Positions 32,745 through 41,263 of a stretch of 64,000 nt of DNA are shown here, one piece after another. The stretch is from CAWCBH01 sp963793785 (GTDB lineage: Bacteria; Actinomycetota; Thermoleophilia; Solirubrobacterales; 70-9): the NCBI GenBank assembly GCA_963793785.1, contig CAWCBH010000003.1:1426001-1490000 (forward strand), given 5' to 3'. The notes beneath the pieces are model-generated. The model ran no database searches, was not told where the DNA came from, and worked only from the letters and a program-made list of their open reading frames with translations. Each line of letters begins with the position of its first letter. The stretch's first letter is position 1. The position numbers and the translations under genes were made by a program.

Positions 32745-33923
32745 ATGAAGGCCGTCGTCTGCCAGAACGCCGATCTCGAGGTTGTCGAGCGACCGGAGCC
32801 GACGCCGGGGCGCGGGCATGTGCGGCTCACGGTGTCGCACTGCGGGATCTGCGGCTCGGACCTGCACGCGCGCCATGGTCTCGACGACTGGGCCGACCTG
32901 GCCAAGATGGCGGGCTATGACCGCCTCGGCCGCTCGGATCAGCCGGTCGTCTTCGGCCACGAGTTCTGCGGCGAGGTCGCCGAGTACGGCCCCGGCTGCA
33001 AGGGCGACCTGCCGACCGGCACCCCCGTCGTCGCGCTGCCGCTGATCCGGGGCGAGAGCGGAATCGACACGATCGGTCTGTCGGTCCACGCGCCCGGGGC
33101 CTACGCCGAGCAGCTGCTCACTCAGGAGTCGATGGTGCTGGCGGTGCCCAACGGCTTAGATGCCGAGGTTGCCGCGCTGACCGAGCCGATGGCCGTCGCC
33201 TGGCACGCAGTGCGCCGTGGCGAGGTTGGCAAGAGGCAGGTCGCGATCGTGATCGGCTGCGGCCCGGTCGGCCTGGGCGTGATCCTGATGCTGAAGGCGA
33301 AGGGCGTGCGCACGATCGTGGCAAGCGACTTCTCGTCGCGGCGCCGCGAGCTCGCCGCGGACTGCGGTGCGGACGTCGTGGTCGACCCCGCCGAGTCCTC
33401 CCCGTACTCCGCTGCCGGCGATCGCGGCCACGTCGCCGACATCCCCGCGGCGCTGGAGCTCGCTGTCGGCACCCGCGAGAAGCTCGGCCGCCTGCCGATC
33501 GGGTGGTGGCATGTCTGGCGCGCCGGCGAGAAGCTCGGCGCCGCGCCCAAGCACCCGGTGATCTTCGAGTGCGTGGGCGTCCCCGGCGTGATCGAGACGA
33601 TCGTCGACAGCGCCCCGCTGTTCTCGCGCGTGGTCGTCGTCGGCGTCTGCGTCGGCCCCGACCGCTTCAAGCCGGCGATGGCGGTCAACAAGGAAATCGA
33701 CCTGCGTTTCGTGGTCGGTTACACGCCGCTCGAGTTTCGCGACACCCTGCGGATGCTGGCGGAGGGCGATGTGGATCCGCGACCGCTGATCACCGGCGAG
33801 GTCGGGCTCGGCGGCGTAGAGGCAGCTTTCGCGGCGCTCAGCAACCCGGAGACCCACGCGAAGATCCTCATCGACCCGAGGAGCTCGGCTTCCGAGCCCG
33901 CGGCGCCGCTCGACGCCGCTTAG
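32745..33923 (+). CDS. Zinc-dependent alcohol dehydrogenase family protein (no structural zinc lobe)
   Basis: A 392-residue medium-chain dehydrogenase. Catalytic zinc site: CGICGSDLHARHG and GHEFCGEVAEYG. Rossmann motif: VIGCGPVGLGVILMLKAKG. The four-Cys structural zinc lobe is missing; in its place is GCKGDLPTGTPVVALP. The C-terminal half has the usual VNKEIDLRFVVGYTPLEF. The protein probably oxidises an alcohol or polyol, or reduces a double bond, with NAD(P). No neighbour fixes the substrate. Confidence 0.88.
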   Translation: MKAVVCQNADLEVVERPEPTPGRGHVRLTVSHCGICGSDLHARHGLDDWADLAKMAGYDRLGRSDQPVVFGHEFCGEVAEYGPGCKGDLPTGTPVVALPLIRGESGIDTIGLSVHAPGAYAEQLLTQESMVLAVPNGLDAEVAALTEPMAVAWHAVRRGEVGKRQVAIVIGCGPVGLGVILMLKAKGVRTIVASDFSSRRRELAADCGADVVVDPAESSPYSAAGDRGHVADIPAALELAVGTREKLGRLPIGWWHVWRAGEKLGAAPKHPVIFECVGVPGVIETIVDSAPLFSRVVVVGVCVGPDRFKPAMAVNKEIDLRFVVGYTPLEFRDTLRMLAEGDVDPRPLITGEVGLGGVEAAFAALSNPETHAKILIDPRSSASEPAAPLDAA

Positions 33924-33946
33924 TGACAAGCGGTCGCGCCGCCGCT

Positions 33947-35364
33947 CTACCTCCCCAGCCCGCGCAGCACTGACGCCGCCGCGTTCGCTCCCCCCATCCC
34001 GTGCGCTCCCGGCCCGGGTGGCGTCGCAGCCGAGCAGATGTAGAGGCCGTCTGCGCAGCGGTAGGGATCGAGGGCGATGCGCGGCCGCGCGAACAGCTGC
34101 AGCGGCGTGTTGGCGCCGGTGATGATGTCGCCGGCCGGGTAGTTGGCGTTCTGCGCCTCGAACTCGGCCGGCGATCGGCTCACCTTGGCGACGATCCGCT
34201 CGCGGAATCCGGGAGCGAAGCGCTCGACCTGGGCGATGATCGCCTCGGAGGCGTCGCCGTCGTATCCGGCGGGAACATGGGCGTAGGCCCACACCGGGTG
34301 GAGGTCGCCGTCGGATCGCGAGGGGTCGGCGAGGTACTGCTGGCCGACGAGGACGAAGGGGCGTTCGGGCATCCGCCCCCGGTTGACCTCCGCCTCGGCG
34401 TTGACCAGCTCGTCCAGACCCCCCACCGCGTGCACCGTCCCCGCCCGCCGGCAGATCTCGGCCGTCCAGGGCACCCCGCCCTCGACCGCGAGGTCGAGCT
34501 TGAATGCGCCCGGGCCGTGCTTGTAGCGGCGAAAGGCGCGGGCCACGCGCGCCGGCAGCCGGTCGCCGGCGATCGCGGCGACGTCCCGCGGCGCCAGGTC
34601 GAAGATCACGGCGTCGGCCTCACCCAGATCCGTCCAGCGAGCTGACCCGCATTCCCGTCTCGATCCGCCCCCCGTGCGTGGTCAGCGTCGCGGCCAGCGC
34701 CGCGGTGATCGCGCCGGAGCCGCCCTTGGCGACCGGCCAGCCGTAGGCGTGGCAGGCGCAGACGAGGGCCATCCCGACCGCCGAGGAAAGCGGGCGGCTC
34801 AGGGGCGAGAACGCGTGGCCGGCGACACCGGCGAACAGCGCTCCCGCCTCCTCCGAGCCGAGGCTCCGCGCAAGTGTGGCCGCCGGAACCAACGTGCGCA
34901 TCCCGAACAGCGCCAGCCGGACCGGGTGACGGGGCAGGTGAAGGACCGGCCGCACGAGGTCGTCGCGGTTGAGCTCCGCGAAGCCGCGCGGCCGGGCGGC
35001 CGAAGGTCTGGCGCCATCGCCGGCCCGAATCGCCCAGGCCCGCCACAGTCTGCTCGAGCGAGCGGAACATCGCCCCCGCCCTCCCCCCGTCGAGCGGGTG
35101 GGCGAGGTCGACCTCCGGGTAGCACCACTCGAGGCCGTGCTCGTCGAGACCCAGCGGCTCGAGGCCGGGAGAGCTCGCCGCCAGGGGGTGAAACGCCGAG
35201 CAGTGGTCGCTGATCAGCCCGGGGCGGATCAGCTCCGAGCTGCGGGCGCCGCCGCCGATCTCGCCGGCTGCCTCGAGCACCGTCACCTCGACGCCGGCGC
35301 GGGCGAGGGTCGCGGCGGCGCTCAGGCCGTTCGGGCCCGAGCCGACGACGATCGCGCTGCTCAT
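33947..35364 (-). CDS. CrtI-like FAD-dependent oxidoreductase (two apparent frameshifts)
   Basis: About 471 residues after removing one base near 34981 and one near 34635. The FAD motif VVGSGPNGLSAAATLARAG is at residues 6-24 and VTVLEAAGEIGGGARS follows. The middle part has FSPLSRPLSSAVGMALVCAC and the C-terminus has DGLYICSAATPPGPGAHGMG, as in phytoene desaturase/carotenoid oxidoreductase-type proteins and their retinol saturase relatives. The ATG overlaps the DUF3556 stop (ATGA). It is part of a four-gene run with CrtA-like and ABA4-like genes, so a carotenoid or related polyene substrate is likely, which is inference. Confidence 0.83.
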
Positions 35365-37130
35365 CCCGCGACGGTGCGCTCGACCTCGACCGGGATCGTG
35401 CCGGAGGCATCGAGCCAGGGCTCGCGCGAGGTCATCTCGTGGCAGCGGACCAGGCCTTCCTCGATGAGGCCGGTCTTGACGTCGAACAGGCGGTAGCGCT
35501 GCCCCGGGTTGCGGAACTGGTAGGTCGGCTGGGACTCGAGCGTGACGATGCGGATGTCGCCTTCCTTCAGGTTCATCCGCTCCTGCACCGCGGCAAGCAG
35601 CCGCTCGTCGTGGAAGTGGCCGTCGCCGAAGTTCCAGCCGACCAGGCAGCCGACGACCAGCTCGCCGTCGCGGACGTCGTAGGCATCGACGTCGTCGACC
35701 AGTCGCGGCAGCAGCCCGTTCAGCGCCCGGCCGTGGGAGTGCATCGCCCGGAACGCCTGGCCCTTGTAGAGCAGCAGCTCGGCGGTCTCGTCGTCGTAGA
35801 TCGTCGCGATCTGGGTCTTCGCGAACTTCGAGCTCTTCTTGATCTCGTCGTCGAGCCGATCCTCGATCTGGCCCTCCTTGCGGAACAGCCAGAGGCTGGT
35901 CGCCCAGTTCCCCGCGTAGTAGAGCATCGCCCAGAGGAACGAGAACTTCTCCGGGAACAGCCGCCCGAGGGTCGGGATAACCAGCCCGCAGAGCGCGATG
36001 ATCGCGATCAGCAGCGGGCTGTCGAGGGTCGAGAAGGGCACCTCCGCGTACTCCGCGAACAGCCAGACGATCCCGAACATCATGAACAGGTTCCACTCCA
36101 GCGGCACCCCGAGCGGGAAGGTCGAGGTGATGTGGATGTGGAAGATCAGCGCCACGGCGACCGCGAAGATCGTCAGCGCGCCGCCGTCGCCGAGCAGCAG
36201 CAGGATCGGGAAGCTCAGCTCCAGCGCGGTCCCGAAGTGGGCGCCGAAATGCGCCCGGGAAGATGGCTGGACGCTGTCCGGATGGCGCCGGTAGAGCTGG
36301 CGCTTCATCAGCTTCGAGCGGTTCCAGGGGGTGTTCGAGACCATCACCTGGACCACGTAGGAGAAGTGATGGGTGAACTTCGACGTCGCGGCGCCGATCC
36401 AGACGAAGACCAGGACCAGCTGGGAGGCGATGACCATGTTGCCGAGCGGGAACAGAAAGGTGATCAGCAGCGGCGCGTAGACGTCGGGCCGGGTCTGCAT
36501 GAAGGAGACCTTGTCGCGGAGGCCGAGGAGCCCGATGAAGCCGAGCGTGATCGCCACCGCCGCCGGCTCCATCTGGCCGGCGCTGACGTCGCCGAAGACC
36601 TCCAGCGCGTCAGCATTGGTGATCGGCTCGCCGCTGGACAGCAGCAGGTAGCCGAGGCCACCGTAAACGCCGCCGGCGAGCAGCACGTCGAACCAGGTCC
36701 GGGTGTTGCCCGCGGTCAGCGGCACCTTGTCCGGCCACGGCGGCAGGCGCATGCAGCCGGGCCGCAGCCAGTAGAGCGGCCCCCCGATCGGCGGATTGAA
36801 GCGGAACGTCAGCGGCATCGATCCGGAGCCGAAGCCGAGGAACTCCCAGAGCACGGTGAAGACGACGACCTTCTGCCAGACGATCGGCTCGGCCCACCAC
36901 TCTTCGAAGCTGCCGAGGCCGCCGAGGCCGTCGGTGGTCGCGCCGATCAGGGCGAGCCCGCCGACCGCGAAGATCACCAGCTTGACCAGGTAGAGCAGGT
37001 TGACGGCCGTGGGCGAGCCGAATCCGTTCAGCGCCCAGTCCTGGGCCAGGGGCTTGATCTTCTCCAGGTGCGGCTTGGTCCTCCACTCGTTGACATCGAC
37101 CGGTGGCGGCGCCGGCTGGGTGAATCCCAT
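35361..37130 (-). CDS. DUF3556 polytopic membrane protein
   Basis: A 589-residue protein with about ten membrane helices in its first 420 residues and a soluble C-terminal part of about 165 residues. The start MGFTQPAPPPVDVNEWRTKP and the block LNGFGSPTAVNLLYLVKL match DUF3556 proteins of mycobacteria and relatives. Intramembrane motifs FTHHFSYVVQVMVSNTPWN and ALIFHIHITSTFPLG hold His residues like membrane oxygenases and HTTM-type proteins. The C-terminus ends IPVEVERTVAG. No function is proven. It lies in one operon with a CrtI-like enzyme. Confidence 0.82.
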   Translation of the reverse strand: MGFTQPAPPPVDVNEWRTKPHLEKIKPLAQDWALNGFGSPTAVNLLYLVKLVIFAVGGLALIGATTDGLGGLGSFEEWWAEPIVWQKVVVFTVLWEFLGFGSGSMPLTFRFNPPIGGPLYWLRPGCMRLPPWPDKVPLTAGNTRTWFDVLLAGGVYGGLGYLLLSSGEPITNADALEVFGDVSAGQMEPAAVAITLGFIGLLGLRDKVSFMQTRPDVYAPLLITFLFPLGNMVIASQLVLVFVWIGAATSKFTHHFSYVVQVMVSNTPWNRSKLMKRQLYRRHPDSVQPSSRAHFGAHFGTALELSFPILLLLGDGGALTIFAVAVALIFHIHITSTFPLGVPLEWNLFMMFGIVWLFAEYAEVPFSTLDSPLLIAIIALCGLVIPTLGRLFPEKFSFLWAMLYYAGNWATSLWLFRKEGQIEDRLDDEIKKSSKFAKTQIATIYDDETAELLLYKGQAFRAMHSHGRALNGLLPRLVDDVDAYDVRDGELVVGCLVGWNFGDGHFHDERLLAAVQERMNLKEGDIRIVTLESQPTYQFRNPGQRYRLFDVKTGLIEEGLVRCHEMTSREPWLDASGTIPVEVERTVAG

Positions 37131-37136
37131 CGGTGC

Positions 37137-37847
37137 CTAAGCGTTCGTCCGCAGCTCGGCGAGTGGATCGCGACCGTCCCAGGAACCGCTCGAGGCGATC
37201 GGGCGAAACCGCGCGAAGAAGTAGTCGCTGAACCATGGCACGGTTCGCGAGCGGCGCCGGAGCGGGTCGTGGGCGCCCCCGCCGTAGGCAAAGCGAACCA
37301 CGTCCTCCTGGGAGCGCCAGAGCGAGAACGTGCTGCGCACCAGGGGGTGGTCGCCGAGCCCGATCCTCATCTCGTGTCGCGGATTCGGAGCAAGCTCGCG
37401 CACGACCCTGCGGTTGTGCCAGGTGAAGGCCGGCAGGTACCGCGCCCTGAGCCTGGCGTAGGTCATCACCGCAAGCGGCGCGTCTGGGGCGAGCGGCTCG
37501 ACACCCTCGGTCGATGGGCACCACCCCCGCCACTCACCGCGGACGACCCTGACGGTGTCAAGCGAAATGCTCCAGGACTCCAGGGCGCCGTCGAGGAACG
37601 GGCGCAGACGGGCCGGGTCGCTGAGGAACTCGTCGCGCGCCTGACCCGTTTCCCAACCACAGAAGAGGCCCCACCGGGTGGGCGTAGGGCGACCGCCGAT
37701 GAGCGTGTCCAGCTCTGCCGTGAAGAAGACTCCGGCGGCGGCCAAGCCAGGCGTTTCATCCAGCCCCGTGCGGCGGCGGAGCATCGTGCGCAGCATGCGC
37801 CTCGCCTGCCGAGGGGAATGACGCGCGAGGTGAAGCGATGCCGCCAT
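37137..37847 (-). CDS. Spheroidene monooxygenase (CrtA)-like protein
   Basis: A 236-residue protein. The block HPLVRSTFSLWRSQEDVVRF, then RRRSRTVPWFSDYFFARFRP near the C-terminus, is typical of CrtA-type carotenoid 2-monooxygenases. CrtA adds keto groups to spheroidene-type carotenoids. Substrate identity here is not known. Its ATG shares a base with the ABA4-like stop (TAATG), and it ends 7 bp before the DUF3556 ATG. Confidence 0.75.
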   Translation of the reverse strand: MAASLHLARHSPRQARRMLRTMLRRRTGLDETPGLAAAGVFFTAELDTLIGGRPTPTRWGLFCGWETGQARDEFLSDPARLRPFLDGALESWSISLDTVRVVRGEWRGWCPSTEGVEPLAPDAPLAVMTYARLRARYLPAFTWHNRRVVRELAPNPRHEMRIGLGDHPLVRSTFSLWRSQEDVVRFAYGGGAHDPLRRRSRTVPWFSDYFFARFRPIASSGSWDGRDPLAELRTNA

Positions 37848-38278
37848 TACCCCGCCCGGCGGCGCTGGACGAGGTAGAGCGAGAGTCCAGCCGGCCCGGC
37901 CAACCAGGTGAGGAGCAGCGCCAGCCGAGGCGCTTGATCCCGAGCAAGCGCGTCCTCCCAGATCCAGCGGCCGACAAAGAGGTCGAACGCGATGTAGTGC
38001 GCCCAGCCGGCAAGAAAGACGTCCGGACTCGAGAGCGCCTCGCGCACCGCGTCGGGATCGCTGAAGTCGATCGCTCCGCGCTCCACGAGCCCCGAGGCCA
38101 GAAGGACGTCGTAAGTGAGGCCGAGTCCGACGAACAGTGGCGTCGCCGCCTGCACCAGCCTGCGGGTCACGCGCGATCGGGGGGCGATGATCATCGCCAG
38201 CCAGATCGGCGCCGAAGAACCGTTGATAAGCGCGTATGCCCGCCGCCGACTCGGCGCCAAGGGTGCGGGATCGGCCAT
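37847..38278 (-). CDS. ABA4-like (DUF4281) membrane protein
   Basis: A 143-residue membrane protein. The region GWAHYIAFDLFVGRWIWEDA matches DUF4281, the family of plant ABA4, which is needed for neoxanthin formation. There are three or four hydrophobic helices, including ATPLFVGLGLTYDVLLASGL. It is the first gene of the run with CrtA-like, DUF3556 and CrtI-like genes. The co-location supports a carotenoid role for the bacterial member, which is inference. Confidence 0.82.
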   Translation of the reverse strand: MADPAPLAPSRRRAYALINGSSAPIWLAMIIAPRSRVTRRLVQAATPLFVGLGLTYDVLLASGLVERGAIDFSDPDAVREALSSPDVFLAGWAHYIAFDLFVGRWIWEDALARDQAPRLALLLTWLAGPAGLSLYLVQRRRAG

Positions 38279-38308
38279 CGGACGATCTTATGACGCTAAG
38301 CAGGGTCT

Positions 38309-38335
38309 AAGGCACCGCTACGGGGATTCGAACCC
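38309..38335. repeat. 27-bp direct repeat of tRNA-Glu 3' end (candidate att site)
   Basis: Identical over 27 bp to 47962-47988, which covers the T-arm and acceptor 3' half of tRNA-Glu plus 4 bp downstream. The two copies flank mce cluster A and are about 9.65 kb apart, in direct orientation. This is the pattern left when an integrating element uses a tRNA 3' end. Confidence 0.85.
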
Positions 38336-38348
38336 ACTACCTAGCGGC
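38313..38348 (-). pseudogene. tRNA-Glu remnant
   Basis: On the minus strand this 36-nt piece has the 5' acceptor strand GCCGCTA, six unrelated bases, then the T-loop and 3' acceptor of tRNA-Glu. D- and anticodon arms are absent, so it cannot be a functional tRNA. It lies between the ABA4-like gene and the end of mce cluster A. The short acceptor match may be chance, or a trace of an older integration site. Confidence 0.75.
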
Positions 38349-38357
38349 GGCGCGCGC

Positions 38358-39941
38358 TCAAGGGTCGGTGAAGACCATCGGCGCGCGTTCGTCGCCGAAC
38401 CTGCCGCCGCCCGGGAACTCGTCGAGGACGTAGCAGGGGGCGAAGGTCGCGCTCGGGGGCTGGCCGTTGTTGACGCCGGCCACGCTCTGGCCGTTGCGGA
38501 TCTCATCCTCGTCGGGATTCTGGCTGGCGGGCGAGTAGTCGGTGTTCTTGCAGTCGTATTGCGGGAAGATCCCGTTGCGCGTCAGCGCGTAGCCGTTGAG
38601 GACTCCGTCGGGGAGATAGCCATGGCCGCGATTCGTCGCCAGGCGATTCGGCGAGAGTGAGAGCGTCTCGGTGCTGAGCAGCGAGAACTGCCGCAGGTAG
38701 TGACGCGGCGCGGGATCGCTCGACAGCCCGTCGGCGGCGCCCGAGAGGCTGACCGCCGGACCGGCGAGGAAGTCGGTGATCGTCGGGCTCTGGTACTCGA
38801 GGTAGCGCAGGATCGGCGTGAGATCCGCAAGGAACGGGTCGAGCTCCACGAGGACCGGCGCGAGCCCGTCCAAGAAGTCGCGCAGCGCCGGCAGCCCGCG
38901 CAGGGAGACACGGTAGAGCGGATCGAGGTCGCGGAAGAGGTTGCGGAGGTTCGGCGCCAGCTTGCGGACGCTGCGCAGCGTCGGGCTGAGCTCGCGCGCG
39001 ACCGGGATCATGTCGCGGATCAGCGGGTTGGCGACAGCGCGGAACTCGTCCATCCGCAGGAGCGTCGCGCGCGTCTCGCGCTGGAACGTGGGCAGGATCT
39101 GGATCGTCTCGGCCAGCGCCTCGTCCTGCGTGGCGAGCGCCTCGAAGGTGTTCTTCTGCCCGCGGATCGCCTCGGTCAGCTCCGGGCCCCGCGACGACAG
39201 CGCCTCGAAGCTGATGCCCGCATCGCGAACCAGGTCGCGCAGCGCCCGCTCCTGCGTGGCGAGGATCTCGAGCGTGTCGGAGGCGTCGGTGATGAAGGGA
39301 GCGAGGTTCCCGATCGCGTCGCTGAAAGACAGCTTGCGACTGCGGATCGCGACGGCCGCGCTCCGCTGCCAGCGCCGGAATGCCATCCGCGTCTCCTCGT
39401 CGAACGAGTTGAAGATCTCGTCGATCTGGGTCGACTCCTTGGTCTGCTCGACCCCGAGGCTGCCGCCGTCCGCCAGCGGCCTCCCGGCCGGCTCTGCGCC
39501 CGCCGGCAGGTCGACCGCCTCGCCGTGCGAGATCGTCGCCAGCGGCTCTCCGGGACGCGCCGTCCCCGAGGTGAGCTCGACGTACGTCTCCCCCACCACC
39601 GTCTTCAGCCGCAGGATCGCCCGCGCGTCGGCCGAGATCGGCGCGAACTTGGGGTCCAGCTCGACCTCGACCGCGGCCACGTCCTTGCCGTTGACCCGGT
39701 ACTCCGGCGGCGCCAGCTCGATCGATTCCACGTTCCCCACCGAGACGCCGCCGATCCGCACGTCCGCCTTGGTGACGAGCCCTGTGGCCTCGGGGAAGTA
39801 GACCGTGAACCGGTAGCTCTTCGACTTGAAGGGCGTCGGGCCGCCGAAGGTGGTCCAGAGGAAGAGCAGCAGCGCGAAGCAGGAGAGGACGAAAGCAGCG
39901 GCGACGAAGATCCGGGCGATTGAGGGTGCCTGCTTCTGCAT
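38358..39941 (-). CDS. MCE/MlaD-domain protein, cluster A gene 6
   Basis: A 527-residue protein, exactly the length of its cluster B counterpart at 50119. It starts MQKQAPSIARIFVAAAFVLS, an N-terminal membrane anchor. The MCE domain follows with VRIGGVSVGNVESIEL. A long helical region comes next (about 150-370), then a C-terminal domain ending VFTDP. MCE proteins form hexameric rings or tunnels across the envelope that carry lipids between membranes. The TGATG overlap with gene 5 matches that in cluster B. It sits about 10 bp from the tRNA remnant. Confidence 0.92.
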   Translation of the reverse strand: MQKQAPSIARIFVAAAFVLSCFALLLFLWTTFGGPTPFKSKSYRFTVYFPEATGLVTKADVRIGGVSVGNVESIELAPPEYRVNGKDVAAVEVELDPKFAPISADARAILRLKTVVGETYVELTSGTARPGEPLATISHGEAVDLPAGAEPAGRPLADGGSLGVEQTKESTQIDEIFNSFDEETRMAFRRWQRSAAVAIRSRKLSFSDAIGNLAPFITDASDTLEILATQERALRDLVRDAGISFEALSSRGPELTEAIRGQKNTFEALATQDEALAETIQILPTFQRETRATLLRMDEFRAVANPLIRDMIPVARELSPTLRSVRKLAPNLRNLFRDLDPLYRVSLRGLPALRDFLDGLAPVLVELDPFLADLTPILRYLEYQSPTITDFLAGPAVSLSGAADGLSSDPAPRHYLRQFSLLSTETLSLSPNRLATNRGHGYLPDGVLNGYALTRNGIFPQYDCKNTDYSPASQNPDEDEIRNGQSVAGVNNGQPPSATFAPCYVLDEFPGGGRFGDERAPMVFTDP

Positions 39942-41263
39942 CAGCAGATCTCCGCTACGACGGGGTCGGTGAACCCATAGATGAGCTGGTTCAGCGCCCC
40001 GACCGCTGGGTTGGGGTTGGTGATCAGCGACTGGGCTTGTTCGCAGCCCATCGCGGCGTACACGCGGCGATAGAAGCCGTTCCCGTCGCCGGCCGAGAAC
40101 ACCTGCGAGGTGTTGTGGCCCAGCCAGCCCAGCCAGTAGAGGTAGCCCTCGTCACGGCCGGGGGTGCCCTCGGCCTCCGCGCCACGGGGGTTATTCGCGG
40201 CCATGTTCCCGAGCCTGTTGAGCTTGCCGAAGATAGCCGCGAGCCGCGGCGAGGCTGAGGCGAAGCCGGAGGCGCCGCGGCGGATGTCCGGAAGCCGGGC
40301 GCGGGCCTCGCGCACAAACGGCCTGATCCGGTCGCGGATGACCGGGGTGACCGTCTCGGCGAAGCGGCGGTTCGACTCGTTGAAGGTGTCGAGGTTGCGG
40401 GCGAACGGGCGCAGCTCGTCGAAGGCGGGACCCATGATCTGGGCCAGACGCCGCATCGAGCGCAGCGCAACCCGGCCCTCTCGCAGGGTGCCGGGCAGGC
40501 CGCGGACGAGCCGCGTCACGTCCGGAGACTCGCCGGCGATCTCGCCCAGGTACTGGGAGGACGACGTGACCAGGCGCGTGAGCTCGAGCTCGGCCTCGCC
40601 GACGCGGGTCGTGAGGACTCTCATGTTGTGCGTGAAGCGCGCGAGCTCACCCCGGCGCTCGGCCACGGTCCGGTTGAGCTCGGCCATGTTGCGGTTGATC
40701 GGCCCGAGGTTGCCCAGCAGCCTGCCGAGCTCACGGTCGCGGTCCCGCAGGCCCTGCCCCGCGCCGACCAGGAGCAGGCGGAGGTAGGACCGGGTGTCGG
40801 CGTCGAGCGCGGAGAGGATGTCGTGGAAGTTGACGTCGGGCAGCGTGTTGGCCATCGGCACCACGTCGCCCTCCTCGTACTCGCCCGCCCCCCTGCTGCC
40901 CGGATCGAGGTGGAAGAACATGTCCTTGAGGCCGGTCGAGGGGCGCATGAGGATCGTCGCGTTGCGGTAGATGGGCAGGAACTCGCGATCGATGGCGAAG
41001 GTCACCACCCCCCTTCCGTCGACGAGCTCGACGCCCTCGACGTCTCCCACGCGAACGCCGGCAACGCGGATCGTCTGGCCCTGGCCGGGCACGACCGCCT
41101 GCGCCGTCTCGAACTCGGCCTTGAGCTCGAAGGGCCGCTCCTCGAGGATCGGGATCCGCAGCCGCTGGTTCTGGACCAGCACCCAGGTGACGAGCAGCCC
41201 GATCAGGAACATCGCCGCCACGGCGATCACATTCCGAGCCTGGGCGGCGATCCGGCGGTTCAT
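39941..41263 (-). CDS. MCE/MlaD-domain protein, cluster A gene 5
   Basis: A 440-residue protein with an N-terminal membrane helix (VIAVAAMFLIGLLVTWVLV), an MCE domain with GQTIRVAGVRVGDVEGVELV, a helical middle region (AELNRTVAERRGELARFTHN) and a C-terminal end LIYGFTDPVVAEIC. It has no lipobox. Gene order and length fit the mceE position, though MceE is usually a lipoprotein. The stop overlaps the gene 6 start (TGATG). Confidence 0.92.
   Translation of the reverse strand: MNRRIAAQARNVIAVAAMFLIGLLVTWVLVQNQRLRIPILEERPFELKAEFETAQAVVPGQGQTIRVAGVRVGDVEGVELVDGRGVVTFAIDREFLPIYRNATILMRPSTGLKDMFFHLDPGSRGAGEYEEGDVVPMANTLPDVNFHDILSALDADTRSYLRLLLVGAGQGLRDRDRELGRLLGNLGPINRNMAELNRTVAERRGELARFTHNMRVLTTRVGEAELELTRLVTSSSQYLGEIAGESPDVTRLVRGLPGTLREGRVALRSMRRLAQIMGPAFDELRPFARNLDTFNESNRRFAETVTPVIRDRIRPFVREARARLPDIRRGASGFASASPRLAAIFGKLNRLGNMAANNPRGAEAEGTPGRDEGYLYWLGWLGHNTSQVFSAGDGNGFYRRVYAAMGCEQAQSLITNPNPAVGALNQLIYGFTDPVVAEIC

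Noticed and set aside
35439..37877. An 812-codon plus-strand frame
   Set aside because: It is the mirror of DUF3556 and CrtA-like coding, rich in Glu/Arg/Ala with no domain, as expected for a GC-rich antisense frame.
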